Shown here one piece after another: positions 34,896 to 46,157 of a DNA stretch of 64,000 nucleotides. The first letter of the stretch is position 1; each line of letters opens with the position of its first letter. The stretch is from Gnetum montanum (lineage: Eukaryota > Streptophyta > Gnetopsida > Gnetales > Gnetaceae): positions 136,458-200,457 of the forward strand of contig MNCI01014639.1 of assembly GCA_015680685.1 (NCBI GenBank). The letters are read 5' to 3'. The notes beneath the pieces were generated by a model. It made no database searches. It saw only the letters and a list, made by a program, of their open reading frames with translations, and was not told the origin of the DNA. A program made the translations under genes and the position numbers.

Positions 34896-35798
34896 TGATG
34901 TGGTGGAGTAATCCAACATTCGACCATACAAGATATGAGTACTCATATGTAGACCAATCATAATCCATGGATAAAGAAATGTGAATATGCTAGTAATTGG
35001 TTAGATTTTGGAATCATTATCTTACCACATGGAGCTAGTATAATTGATGTGGATGGTTTAGCTCTCAGTGAGGTATATGATAGGTTGATGTTGATGGGTC
35101 ATAACTCATAGCTATGATGGTAAAGTGTGAAAATGATTCTAAGTCTAAGGAAAATTGTGAGTAAATCTAGTCTATCCTACGTAATGGATAATCATTCTTG
35201 ATTTTCTACACATGCCTTGAACTTATGTAATTGCTATTGGAATTACCAAGTACTTCACTACTAGGAAAACCAAGTGATAATACTATTAGGTTACCAAAAA
35301 ATCATACCTTACACTCAAAATTAGTTGTATTTATTTTTATTAACAATAGTGAGAGTAAAGTTCATGGGAAAGTAAACAATAACTAAGGAAATAATAGAAA
35401 ACTTATTCTAAGTACAAACAGTAAGCATTATGTTAAATAAACAACAAGGAAACTAAGTGGATGCTACAATGGTGGAATGTAATCTCAATATTTATTTTCA
35501 TTCACACTTGTGTTCAAGTACAAGATGCTCGAATAAAGACATTATTCAATCACTTAACACCACATTATGGATGCACACTCTATTGCTAAGCTATGAAAGT
35601 AAACTACAAGAGTTTCAGTAAGATGGAATAAAAATTGCTACATGGACCATGCACCCAAGTGTCATATTTATAGGCTTGCATCCATCCATGATATTAGATA
35701 AGCAACATCACAACTTATGCCCCCATATAAGGGATCCGATATTGTAACTCCAATATTGGATGTCCAATATCGTAGCCTTAGGAAAATTTGATTTATCA
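34896..35798 (-). mobile_element. 5' LTR of element F
   Basis: 903 bp, from TGATAAAT (35798) to CACATCA (34896). TATA box on the minus strand at 35672-35665. U3 has CAATATTGG and CCAATATCG palindromic words at 35740-35775. It shares ATAAAGATCGAGATT and the flanking TATTCGAGCATC with E's LTR. Confidence 0.85.
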
Positions 35799-36962
35799 CA
35801 TAAGAAGCTAGGGCCATAGCCTTTGGTGTAACAATTTTGAAAACAGCTTGATTTAAATAATTAGTATATCACTTCTTTATGAGCACTCTATAAATTAGCA
35901 AGTATAGTTATTATTTATGTAATTTTTGATTTGATGCATGCTTTATAGATATGATTTTTCTTAAAGCTTAACTATAAGCATTCTTATGTTGTGAAGTATT
36001 TCTTCTAGTGGTAGGAATCTCATGACATGATTTAGCTATCACTGTGTTGATGAGGATAGGCTTCCACATGGCACACAGAGTTGTGACTAATGGACCTTGC
36101 ATGATTATGATGATGCTTGTCATTAGCCTTTGTAGTTGCATCAATGGAGATGAGCTCCCACATGGCACACATAGTTGTGACCAATGGATTATGTGTGCAC
36201 CAGTAGGCTCTATGGTTGAATCAATGGTGTGGACTCCCAAGAAGGCACATAGAGCACATACCAATGGAGTTAATAAGTTGTATGAGGTTTCTACTCCTAA
36301 CGAAATTTCTTATAATGATTTTGCTAATAAAGAGTGTATATGTTTTAGGTTGTTGGTGTGAAGTGTGCAAATGGATTTCCTTTTGTATTTTAATTGTCTC
36401 ATAGTCCTATTGGGGATTCTGGTTTGACTATATATATTTTTTTATGTTATATTTTTTTTCTTTTAAAAATCCCCAAAAGAGGGTTCAAATTATGTAAAGA
36501 TATGTGTATGCATGTAAAGGTTTTGTATACTAATTTCTAAATGTAGTATAATTTTTTATATAGTTTTTAAAAATCAATATTAGTATTATAAGATCCTAGT
36601 TGTTTTTGCTTGTGAAAAGGATTCATGATTGAAAGGATAATTGATTGAGTTATTCCTAAGAAGTTATCTTAATAAGCATGATAATAGTAAACTAGTGTAA
36701 GGACATTAATGATTGTTCAAATGTTTTGATATTATTTTTCCTAATTCTAGCCCTATTAGATAAATTCTATGGTTGCATTACTCTTAGTCATAACTTTCTT
36801 ACATTACAATAAAAGAATTTATTAATGTATTTAGTTTTCAGCTTTAATTTTAGTTTTTAAATTTTATATGTATAAGTTAATTTTATTTATTTATTTATGA
36901 AAATACATTATTAAGGACATGATTTGGGTAAATTGAGTGTTAGATTGAGTTAGCCCATTACA
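35799..36962 (+). mobile_element. Element J 5' LTR, right part
   Basis: Continues J's LTR after F and ends CCCATTACA, four bases before the primer site. AT-rich, with a three-copy tandem repeat (36044-36270). No gene is seen; the short frames at 35968-36404 on both strands arise from the repeat. Confidence 0.5.
36044..36270 (+). repeat. Three-copy tandem repeat, about 90 bp
   Basis: Copies begin near 36060, 36149 and 36233, each with C(C/T)CCA(C/A) followed by (T)GGCACA(C/T)AGAG/TAGTTGTGAC(T/C)AATGGA. The third copy is more diverged. Confidence 0.7.
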
Positions 36963-36965
36963 TAG

Positions 36966-36981
36966 TGGTATTAGAGCATGG
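36966..36981 (+). other. Primer-binding site of element J (initiator Met)
   Basis: TGGTATTAGAGCATGG is one mismatch from TGGTATCAGAGCATGG, the site complementary to the 3' end of initiator-Met tRNA. It is followed 42 bp later by a gag start. Confidence 0.85.
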
Positions 36982-37022
36982 TTCTAAAAGTTCCCAAATC
37001 TTTTTCCTAGAATTATAGAAGG

Positions 37023-37759
37023 ATGTCAGTGAGAGGTAGTAAACCCCAAAATGAAAATTTTGAGCAACAAAATGATAATGTAATGTCTACTAAAGTAAGA
37101 TAATAACTAGAAGGGGATTCAACACTAGAAGGATTATCAGCCAATAATCAACCTCAAGTCTTAAACAATATGGACCCAACATTTTTAAATACTTTTATGT
37201 AATTCATGCCACAAATTATACAACAATCATGAGAGCCTCAAAAGCAACATCCTCTAGAATCTCAAGAAGGACGAATGAAAAAATTAAATCCAAATGTTCT
37301 TAAAGTTGCAACTATCATAGTTCGAAGGAAGAACAAATCCCACCAAGGGAAAGCATGGTTGAATGATATCGAGAAGGTTTTAGCAACTCTTGAATGTAAT
37401 GATAATGAAAAACCTTCATTAACCATTTACATCCTTCAATGAGAGGCAAATTTATGGTGAAATATTGAAATAGCAAAATAGAACTATGAAGATGACCCTA
37501 TATATGATGGTTTTCCCACACTTTTAAGAAGAAGTATATTAGTAGGTTTTATATTCAAGAAAGTAAAAAGGAGTACAATCAATTGAAAAACGGATTTAAT
37601 ACCACTATGGCTAAACATGAGGTAAAGTTTACAAAACTTTTAGGATATGTATCTCAAAAAAAATTTGATGAAGAGACAAAAGCATAACATTTTTTAGATT
37701 CTCTTCATCCCACATTAGTTGAGAAGGTGGTTATCACAATAAAAAAACATTTCCTAAGG
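37023..37759 (+). pseudogene. gag: Element J gag, cut by element D
   Basis: ATG at 37023 opens MSVRGSKPQNENFEQQ. After a low-complexity start come LNPNVLKVATI, then KAWLNDIEKVLATLECND and NLWWNIEIAK, the N-terminal signature of the plant gypsy/chromovirus capsid (WL..IEK.F..L.C, then WW). Frameshifts follow near 37520-37600. It ends where D's LTR begins. Initiator-Met primer and this gag type together suggest a chromovirus, but no pol is available to test that. Confidence 0.7.
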
Positions 37760-37764
37760 TAGTG

Positions 37765-38652
37765 TGATGAGTGCCAAGTATACCCTATGCCCAACCATAC
37801 AAATCACTAGCACTCACACATGATCCAGTCGAATTCCAAGGACTTTAGCTTTCTAAGTACATTGGTTCTAGGAGGTTAATCTAATTGTTGCAATCATTGT
37901 CTTCCTAGTTCCACTTGTGAAATGAAATGGTATGGTTAAGTGTAACTGAGACATATGATTTTTATCATTTTATCTTTAATGTTTTAAGTCACCTAAGAAC
38001 AAGAATAAAAAATAAAGAATTAAATGTTTAAATAGTTTAATAACTAGCTAATGTCTTAACTAATCCTAACAGAAGCATCCATTCCTAGTTACCATACACA
38101 TCTTGAACATGTATAGTGCTACTAGGATTACTAAACATTAAACATTATTGGGATTACCAAGTGTTAAACATATGTTCGAAGTGGTTGTACTTATGTGTTG
38201 CTATTTAATGTATCTTAATTAATTTCTTAATTACTTAAAAACATTAAATGAAATTACTTGAATATTAAATGCTTAAGTAAAACTATTAATCTAGTCCAAG
38301 TGTTACAAGATTTATTAGAAAAGCTCATATTTATTACGACACCTACTAAAGTGCTTAGATACAAAAATTCTCAAATAATGATCCATACAGTCTTTGACTC
38401 CTACTATGGACACTTAGAAAATATTCTAACTTTTGAGAGAAAAAAAACTACAAGCCCTTCGCTACAACTATGAAAGGAATACCACAAATGCAGTGGGTAG
38501 ATGTACATTTATAGGAAAAAATAAGATGCCCTATCAATAAGTACATTTCAATCAGTCAAACCTTGCATTAACAGGATTACATCAATAAGATCCCATTGAT
38601 AGGGTTGCATCAACAACATCCCATCAATGCGACCAAACCATTTTACTCATCA
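37765..38652 (-). mobile_element. 3' LTR of Athila-like element D
   Basis: 888 bp, from TGATGAGTAAAATGG (38652) to CACTCATCA (37765) on the minus strand. It is preceded by a polypurine tract. TATA box (TATAAATG, minus, 38513-38506). It has the same internal order as E's and C's LTRs, including the end block with ACCATACAAA. The left flank TAGTG (37760-37764) is the expected target duplication in J. Confidence 0.8.
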
Positions 38653-38664
38653 TGCCCCCACAAT
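38653..38664 (-). other. Polypurine tract of element D
   Basis: On the minus strand, ATTGTGGGGGCA precedes TGATGAG. It is preceded by AGGATGAGTTTTCATT, also present before the 3' LTR of E and C in closely similar form. Confidence 0.75.
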
Positions 38665-38835
38665 TAAATGAAAACTCATCCTTGAGTTCCTTACAAAATT
38701 TGGAAAGATATGAAATTATTGACTAACTATAGGCACACAAAATAAATTCATTGCCCAAGTGTACAGTTTTACAATCATTACAAAATTTTGGTGTTCAGGA
38801 AGGAAAAATGAAATACTAGGGAAAAATTAACAAAC

Positions 38836-41800
38836 ACAACTCCTCTAATGATGTGAAGATGATGAAGAACATCAAACGGTCCAAGGTGGTGGAGGCGCTT
38901 AAGGTTCTAAAGGACCTTCTCTTACTTTAGGCATACATAGTGGTTGAGGCTGTTATGGTTGTTCTATGGAAACTACAACTATTGGTGGAAGATGGAAGGT
39001 GTCCAATAATTCCTTCATCTTCTTCTCCTTACTGTTGGAATCATTGATGGTCCACACAGCTTCAGTAATGTGGGGCTAGAATAGGAATATCCCATAGACA
39101 TAGCATTTCCAAGAATAGCTCCTTCACATTCATGAACCAAGCAGTAAACTATTTACATTCAATGTCAAATTCTTTGAGTCATTATCTCAACTAGATTCTC
39201 AATAGTTTATCATTGATCAATTAACTTTACCTCGAAAACTTCAAGTTCCACATTTTCAACCTCAAGATTCTTCTTCATCTCTTTATGGTGCTTAAACTCT
39301 ACCTCATACAACAAGTATGAGCTAGTCCACTTGTTTCTCCAATTCAAATCATGACCTTCTGGTAGTTAGCATCACTAGGTTTATGTACTAAAGATTAGCA
39401 AGCTCCATGTATTTGGTCATCTCCTCAATCTACAACTCCTTAATGTAGATTTACATGTTTTTGTATACATTCAGCCCATCAAAGATAGGCTACTAGACAT
39501 CACCTCCCTGTTGGAGCTATTGGAGGACCTCACTTAATTTTTCCTTCATCAATTGAATGTGCTTTTCATTAACTTCTTTTTGTAAACCAACCTAATATTT
39601 CTAAAAGGTTCTTAGCTCTCTCAAAATTGAGAGCCTTTTTCTTCTAGCCAACTATCTCTATTGCTGATTTTTGTTGAAGGGCACAAACTTCCTTCATTGA
39701 GAGGTTTCTATTTTCTATTATCAATATCCTTAATTTATTATTCACCCTAGCTAATTGCTCCTCCAATTGATCAATAGAATCTACCATCTACTACCTCTAT
39801 GCATCAACATTTCATAGGTGATGATTCTCTATGGTCAAGATCTCATTCTCATGGTGAGTTAGAACCAAGTCCTTATGAATGTTATGCATGGTGGCAATTC
39901 CCAAGGATTAGTCTAAGATCATAGTCTCCTTGGAATTCTCAACCTATTTGAGATGCTTTTGAAGCTATTGGAAGGCTTCATATCTTATGATTTCTTGGTT
40001 GAGAAATGTGGGATTAGCAAGACAAGCTATTAGATTAGCAACATCCATAGCTAAGCATTTTTTTCTATTCTAGCTATTTTGAGTTGTTCCTCCATTATAA
40101 TGCATTTTCCTCTTGCTTCAAGAAACTCCAACTAGGTTGCAGTTATGGTATTTGGAAGGTCAAATACATCTAAAATTGGTTGCCTAGTTCCCACTAGTCA
40201 ATCCAACAATTCCTCATGTTACGCTATGCTTAACCTACCACTAATAGTTCCTGTGGATGTCTACACATCCTTGAGTGTAGAAATGTTTGATACAAATGTC
40301 GTAAGTGCATTAAGTACTTTAGCAATTCTGTCAGCAACTATCTCAACTACCATCTCCTACCCATGGTGCTACATCACCATGATAGTTGCCTTCTCACCCT
40401 CCTCTAAATGCACCAATAAGGTAGTGGCATTCATAGAGATGTCTAATAATTTCTACTATTGTAAGAAAGATACCATTACCTCTATGGTACTTGGATTTGA
40501 CCTTGCAGGCCCTTGCATTCGTTAAGCTAATAAAATTTCTCCCCCACCTTCTATTTGACTTATTGTTTGGGCCACTTCATTGAAGTGGCTCATGGCTAGT
40601 CGATGCACAAATGGATCTCCACCACTCATGCCTACTTGTTGTTGCTACTATTGCAAAACTTGATCTTAGAGTTCATGCATGTGCTCAATGGCAATGTGGA
40701 ACTCTAGCATTGTTTCATGAGTGGGTGGTGGAGGTGGTTGTTGCTACTACCTTTCTTAAATGAATTTAGTAGGTACTTTTTCATTCATCATCTCTACCCA
40801 GGAAGTAGTTAGAGCATGTCGAATAACATTAGTCATGTACCAAGTTATTACTTCCCTCTTGCATAATTTCTGAATGAGGCATGGAAAGGGAAGTACCTTT
40901 CTTCCATATTTATTTTCTTTAAAATTATTCTCTATCTCCAAATATATTAGTTATGAAATATTGACTAAGAATTTAACACTTTGAGAGGTACATGCATCAA
41001 TGGAGAAGGTTGTGATATTGCTTGTCATCACTATTGGATTAAGGTGAAAGGCTATAATCTTAGGTATGCATATTCCACCATGGCTTATAGTCAACTCCAT
41101 AACATTGATGCATCCATTCTTTCTTGATGTTAGGATCTACCTATGTTGGAATTTCTACAAGATTGGCCCCAATTTCTAGTAACCCAAGAGCCTTTGAAAT
41201 TCCTTTCATTGAATAGGACACTAAAATGTCCTTGATTTTGATCATTGAACCAACCTATCAATTGTTCCAAAAAAGATACATATCTCCCATGTACCACTCC
41301 TTAATGGAAGTGATTATGGACCACATGGAAGATTTTTTCAATTGCACTTTGACTATTATAGTTGCACTCTCCAAGAGAGTCCAAAGTTCAACTATTGAAG
41401 CATAGATTTCTAGACCTTCTTCGATGTGATATGCTTGAGGTAGGTCTTCATCAAGGTGACCTTAGTTTTAGTCTTGGTTCTAGTGCCTCATCTTGATGTG
41501 ACTATTATATTTTGATCACTTCTTCGAGAATCTATCAAATAGATTCTAGTTCAAGCTCCTCCTAAAGAGATCTTGTTGCATGGGTCTTAGCTACTTACTC
41601 ATGGGCCTATTCTTGGCCCCTTCCAAATCCTGGATGTTTGTTCCCTATACCTCCTTGGATGCGATCTACTTCAGGTAGGCCTCCATTAAGTTAACCTCAA
41701 GGTTTAGACTTGGTTTTGGTGCCTCAAATCTATGTGACTATTTTGTTTTGGCTTCTTCTTCAAGAATCTGTTGGACATATTCCACTTCAGGCTCCTCTAA

Positions 41801-41950
41801 AAGAGGTCCTATTGCATGGGTCTTACCTTCTTACTCATGGACCTATTCTTATTCTCTTTCCATTCTTAGCCATTTGTCCCTTGGCTGGGAAATACCTCTT
41901 TCCTACACATGCTTTCCTTTGGATGCCATCTATGGTCACAACATAAATAA
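38836..41950 (-). pseudogene. Element D ORF downstream of pol (env position)
   Basis: The minus strand has coding-like composition with many stops. From upstream to downstream it shows a segment with DPNIKKEWMHQCYGVDYKPW (about 41150), then LPFPCLIQKLCKREVI (about 40890), which recalls the Athila ORF-1/extra-ORF family, a Q/P-rich linker (QQQQPPPPPTHE, about 40735), helical glutamate/leucine-rich sequence to about 39000 that may be coiled coil, and a proline-rich end (APPPPWTV). No transmembrane segment was found, so an envelope function is not supported. The start is uncertain. Confidence 0.4.
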
Positions 41951-44079
41951 GGATTAGCATATCATATGTAGCTTATAACTTTTTAGGTACCTTATCTTGT
42001 TGGGTAATTATAGTTAGGCTAAGTTATGACCATGGTGTATTTTTTTATTTTATTTTTATTTTAATGTTATTTTAACTTAGAATGTTACCAGAGTCTATTG
42101 GAATGGTTTAACTTTCATAGTTTGATGTTTTAATGTTAGTTTCTTAGTTAAACCTTTGTGGAAGTTAGAAAAATTTTGAAAAAAAAAATTGTCAAATACC
42201 TAAGGTTTATGGCCTCCATAATAAAGAGCTTACCATTGGTAGCTACAAGATTGAAGAATCAAGTAAATCAAATAGACTATTAGGAAGTTATGGCTCTTGG
42301 AAGGTTTTGGGCTTTGGAAACTTCAAAACCTCCCCCTTCATTTATGAGCAAATGTGAAAAAATTATTAACGATCACCGTGTATATATAGACTTTTTACCT
42401 TGAATCAATGAGGTCTCATATATGTGGAGGCTTTGTATACAAGGTCTCATCGATGAAATTATTTTAGAAAATTTTTCACATTGAATATGTTGAAAAATAC
42501 GAGTTTGAACATGAAATTGGCATCTTCAGAGAGCTAGAAAAGCCATGAACATGATGAAATGCTAAAAGAGGGCTTGATAATTCAAAATGCTAGAAATTTG
42601 GGAGAATGAAATTTTATGGAGAAATTCCTTAAGAAGCACATAGTTGGATGAAACTGATGGGATGCACAAAAGATTTGATTGGAAAAATGCCTAAGGATAG
42701 GGAACTTAACTAATGCAATGAAAACACATGCAAGTGGATCCTCCCCATAGCAAGCTCATGCACTTTTTTCCCTTTCATATCCTCATACCAAAAGTCTATG
42801 GATCCCATAGTTGATTAATGGTTACAAAAAGTTAAGGACCTAATCTTGAAGAATCTACCTGAAAATTTCAACACATCAAACTAAGACATTAAACAAGAAA
42901 TGGAAAATTGATAGTGAGTGAGTTATGGAAAGCATTAGTAGATGAGAGAGAAGGTGAAATGGAGTTCTTAATCATGGTCACATGAAGTCCCTTGTGGATT
43001 GTGTGGTTAAATGACCCGATAATGTCCATCTTTAGTCCAAATCAAAACTAACCACCTTCAATCATTTCTCATCAACACTATAAAACTAGTCCACCCTCTC
43101 GAGATACAAGAATGCTCCCATAGATTCATAATTGTTCCTTATTGGAGAAGAAAAGAGAAATAAGAAGCGAGAAAAGACCCTAGTTTGAGGGAACCTTCAA
43201 GCATGGGTAACATGTCTTTCGAGTCACATAACCAATGCTTGTAGCTCATTATTTTTGTCTAAGGGGCATGCTTTGATTTTCCATCTTTTCTTTTGTTTGG
43301 AGTTTTATATTTTTATGGATTTATAGATAGGAACCACACCATGTAAATACTTATCAACTTTCTATTATTGGTCAATAGCAGAATGGTAAGAAATCCATGA
43401 AAACACTCATGCACTCAAGTGAATAGAAGGTACAAAGAGCATTGAGTTCCCTTGAATTCACACCCTTATCATTTCATTTAATCTTTTCGAAGTTTGAAAA
43501 CTAATAAGCTCACAATTTTGTTAAAGTTTCATTTAAAAAAAGGAACCTTATATTTTCAAAACAAGGAAGAGCATAGAATTTTGTGGATGGATGGATGACA
43601 TGGACTCACTACTTGTTCCATGAAAAAGAAACCATGTCTTAGTTATCAATCATCAAAATTCAAATCTAGAATCCAAAAATTAGTAATCAAAAACATGAAG
43701 TACAAACCACCATTAGCAAATAGCTACAACATTACTATGTCCTGTTTTCAATAAATAAGAACAAAGAAAAACATAAAAACATTATAAAACATAAGAAAAT
43801 AAAGTTAAAACATACTAACAATTGTGTAAAAGAAAAAATGGAGAAAAAATAAAGCATAAAACAAAGAAATTTTAAAACAAAAAAGAGTATAAAAATTGGG
43901 AAGCCACTTTAATTTGTCAGCACATATGGTCATCTCCCCCATGACTGAGCTGGAAGGAGGAGATCCAAAATATTAAGAGAGGTTTTTCGTCCAATTAGGT
44001 GTTGCTAGTACTAGCTCACTTGGTCTCATGGAAAGATTTAATTTATTGCATGTTGACCAATTAATTTCATTTTTAGCTT
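41951..44079 (-). other. Element D, non-coding region between integrase and downstream ORF
   Basis: AT-rich with no sustained frame. A block at 43185-43290 (minus strand: CAAAGCATGCCCCTTAGAC... CTACAAGCATTGGTTATG) matches element C at 50135-50200. A block near 43930-43945 (minus: TCAGTCATGGGGGAGATG) matches C at 49466-49483. Together these show that C and D belong to one lineage. Confidence 0.55.
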
Positions 44080-45038
44080 TCAGGTTTGTAGATCAACATG
44101 TCCCTAGAAGAAAATATTTTGTAAATAACATAAGGCCCTTTCCACAACATTTGACTTTCCTTATTTTGAGATCATGACATTTTTTGTTGAATACTTTGTG
44201 CACTTCATTCAAGGATAAGACCACTAATCTAATCTCATCTAGCATGTTAAGCTTGATCAGTCTTTCTTTCTATGCTAGGCTCACATCAAGGTCAAGATCA
44301 CAAGCTATTGAAAGTGTATGGATCTCAGACTAAATAGGAAGAGTTGGTAATTTCTCATACATTAGCTCCTAGGAAGAGTAGACTATAGGGAGTTTCCATG
44401 TTGAGTAGTAGGCCCAAAGGGCATCATTACATTTTGTGCTCCAATCTCTCTTATATTTGCTAATTGTTCTAGTTAAGATCTTTGTGATCTTCCTATTGGT
44501 AACCTTCGCTTGATCGTTGGCTTGGGGGTGGTAAGGTGTTGTTAATTTATGTTCAACCTCTAAGAATTGCTTGAGTTTTTGAAAGGTAGTACTGTAAAGT
44601 GAGTACCGTTATTAGAAATTAGTGCACGTGGCACACCAAACTTGTTTACAACATTCTATTGTATAAACTGAGTAACAATAGAAGATGAATAGTCAATGAT
44701 GGATGTTACTTCTAGCCATTTTGTACAATAGTCAACAACAAATATTATGCACACCTTTTCATTTGACATAGATGTGATGGAACCCATGAAGTCAATGCCC
44801 CAGATGTCAAAGGGTTCCAATGGTTAGATCCACTATTAAGGTTTCTCTATTCAAGCAGTTATCCCACCATCATGTTCAAAGTGTTCATAAGAGTGGCTGA
44901 ATTGTTAAGCACTCCTGAATAGTGTTGGCCAATAATACCTTACCATCAGGATCTTAATGGTTGGGCCTCTCCTAGCATAGTGCCTTCCACAAGGGCTTTC
45001 GTGAGTGTCTTGGAGAATGCACAATTGGTCAGCATCAG
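44080..45038 (-). pseudogene. pol: Element D integrase, C-terminal part
   Basis: On the minus strand, starting at C's left edge: HESPCGRHYARRGPT and YYWPTLF (zinc-finger region), then FDIWGIDFMGSI with the first catalytic Asp, VVDYCTKWLEV, and FGVPRALISNNGTHF, where the second catalytic Asp is Asn. A frameshift follows near 44590. The N-terminal end of this integrase is on the other side of element C (52482 onward). Confidence 0.8.
45034..45038 (+). other. Possible target-site duplication of element C
   Basis: ATCAG lies before the 5' LTR. The right flank is TTTAG (52477-52481). Three of five bases match, so this is weak on its own; the split integrase of D is the stronger evidence for the boundary. 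Confidence 0.4.
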
Positions 45039-46016
45039 TGATGAGACGCAAGATCGCATGCACCGCGATATCGCATACGCGATATCACGGCCATCCCGAT
45101 ATCGCGTCATCCCCTACGATATCGTGTAAGCGATATCACAGTCCACCGTCAAATCTATAAATAAGAGGTGGCACTCCCCTCATTTCTCATCCTAGGATTA
45201 AAGTAGGGAAACTCTAGCAGTTTGATCACTCCAGAGATAGAATATTTTCCATGTGCCCGTAGTAGGAGTCCCCAAGTGAACGGATCTTTATTCGAGCAGC
45301 TTTGTACCTGAACGCAAGTTGTGTATGGCAATAAAGATGAGCTTTGTGGATAAACCTTGCAATGCATGGAATATGATTTATTAATTGTTATTTCATACCT
45401 ATTATTTATTACTTGCATTAGTGTGGCATGAGTACGACTTGATTACGAGCATTGACGAATGTGTACGGCTAGTCAAGGAATCAGCTACTCATCACGATTA
45501 GTCTCTCTCACCCTCAACTCCTATAATGTGGGATGAGTATGACTTGATTATGAGCATCTACAGATGTGTATGGCTAGTCAAGGAATCAGCTGCTCACCAG
45601 GTTTAGGCTAGTTAAGTGCCTCAGTACGACCACTTCGAGCACATGCGTTACATGTGGTGATCCTAGTAACAATTAAAGTTTGGTAGCCACAGTTGCATAG
45701 TTCAAGGTGTGTACGGTAAGTGGGAATGGATGCTGACACTAGTTAATTTAGACTTAGTCCTTAGTTAGAGTTAGTTAGCTCTCTCAACCCTTCACCTTGA
45801 TAGCATAGGAGAAAAATCATAAAAGACCATAAAAATCATATACCTCGGACTTACTTAACCATACACCGTGACAACAACAAATCTGGGAAGACAACGAATG
45901 ATTAAACCCAAGTTTTCCATGGGGTGTTTAGGCATTTAGTCTACGGAGTTTGATCGAATCACATGTGCTACGCTCGTTTCGTATGGTTGAGTGTAGGGGT
46001 ACCTCGCCACTCATCA
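45039..46016 (+). mobile_element. 5' LTR of element C
   Basis: 978 bp, TGATGAGACG to CACTCATCA. U3 begins with GATATC palindromes. TATA box TATAAATA at 45156-45163 (3' copy 51612-51619). A duplicated block within the LTR (GAGTACGACTTGATTACGAGCATT... ) occurs twice, near 45430 and 45536, in both LTRs. Confidence 0.9.
45050..45140. repeat. GATATC palindrome array in the U3 of element C
   Basis: GCGATATCGC, CGATATCACGG, CCGATATCGCG, ACGATATCGTG and GCGATATCACA occur within 90 bp, just upstream of the TATA box. The 3' LTR has GCGATATCGC, GGATATCACA, GCGATATCGTG and CGCGATATCATG (51415-51520). Confidence 0.85.
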
Positions 46017-46017
46017 T

Positions 46018-46035
46018 TGGCGCCATTACTAGGGA
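46018..46035 (+). other. Primer-binding site of element C
   Basis: TGGCGCCATTACTAGGGA starts one base after the LTR. TGGCGCC is the common Athila-type primer site. Confidence 0.8.
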
Positions 46036-46157
46036 CTAAGTGTTTGCGCACCAAATAGAACATAAGGGATATCAGTCACATCGTTGTGAGCTTTAACGAA
46101 CCTTCAAGTTAATCAAGATAAAAGTTTATATAATGGTGAATTAGCACACTGATAAAA

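Larger units (their letters stand above)
32892..35798 (-). mobile_element. Small deleted LTR element F
   Basis: It is read on the minus strand: 5' LTR 35798-34896, primer site, partial gag, truncated 3' LTR to 32892. Flanks are CATAG on the left (32887-32891) and CATAA on the right (35799-35803), a one-mismatch duplication. Gag is of the same kind as in C and D, and the LTR shares blocks with E. It lacks all of pol. Confidence 0.8.

Noticed and set aside
38836-41950. Envelope protein in element D
   Set aside because: The ORF is in the env position, but no signal peptide or membrane segment is visible; kept as an unknown ORF.
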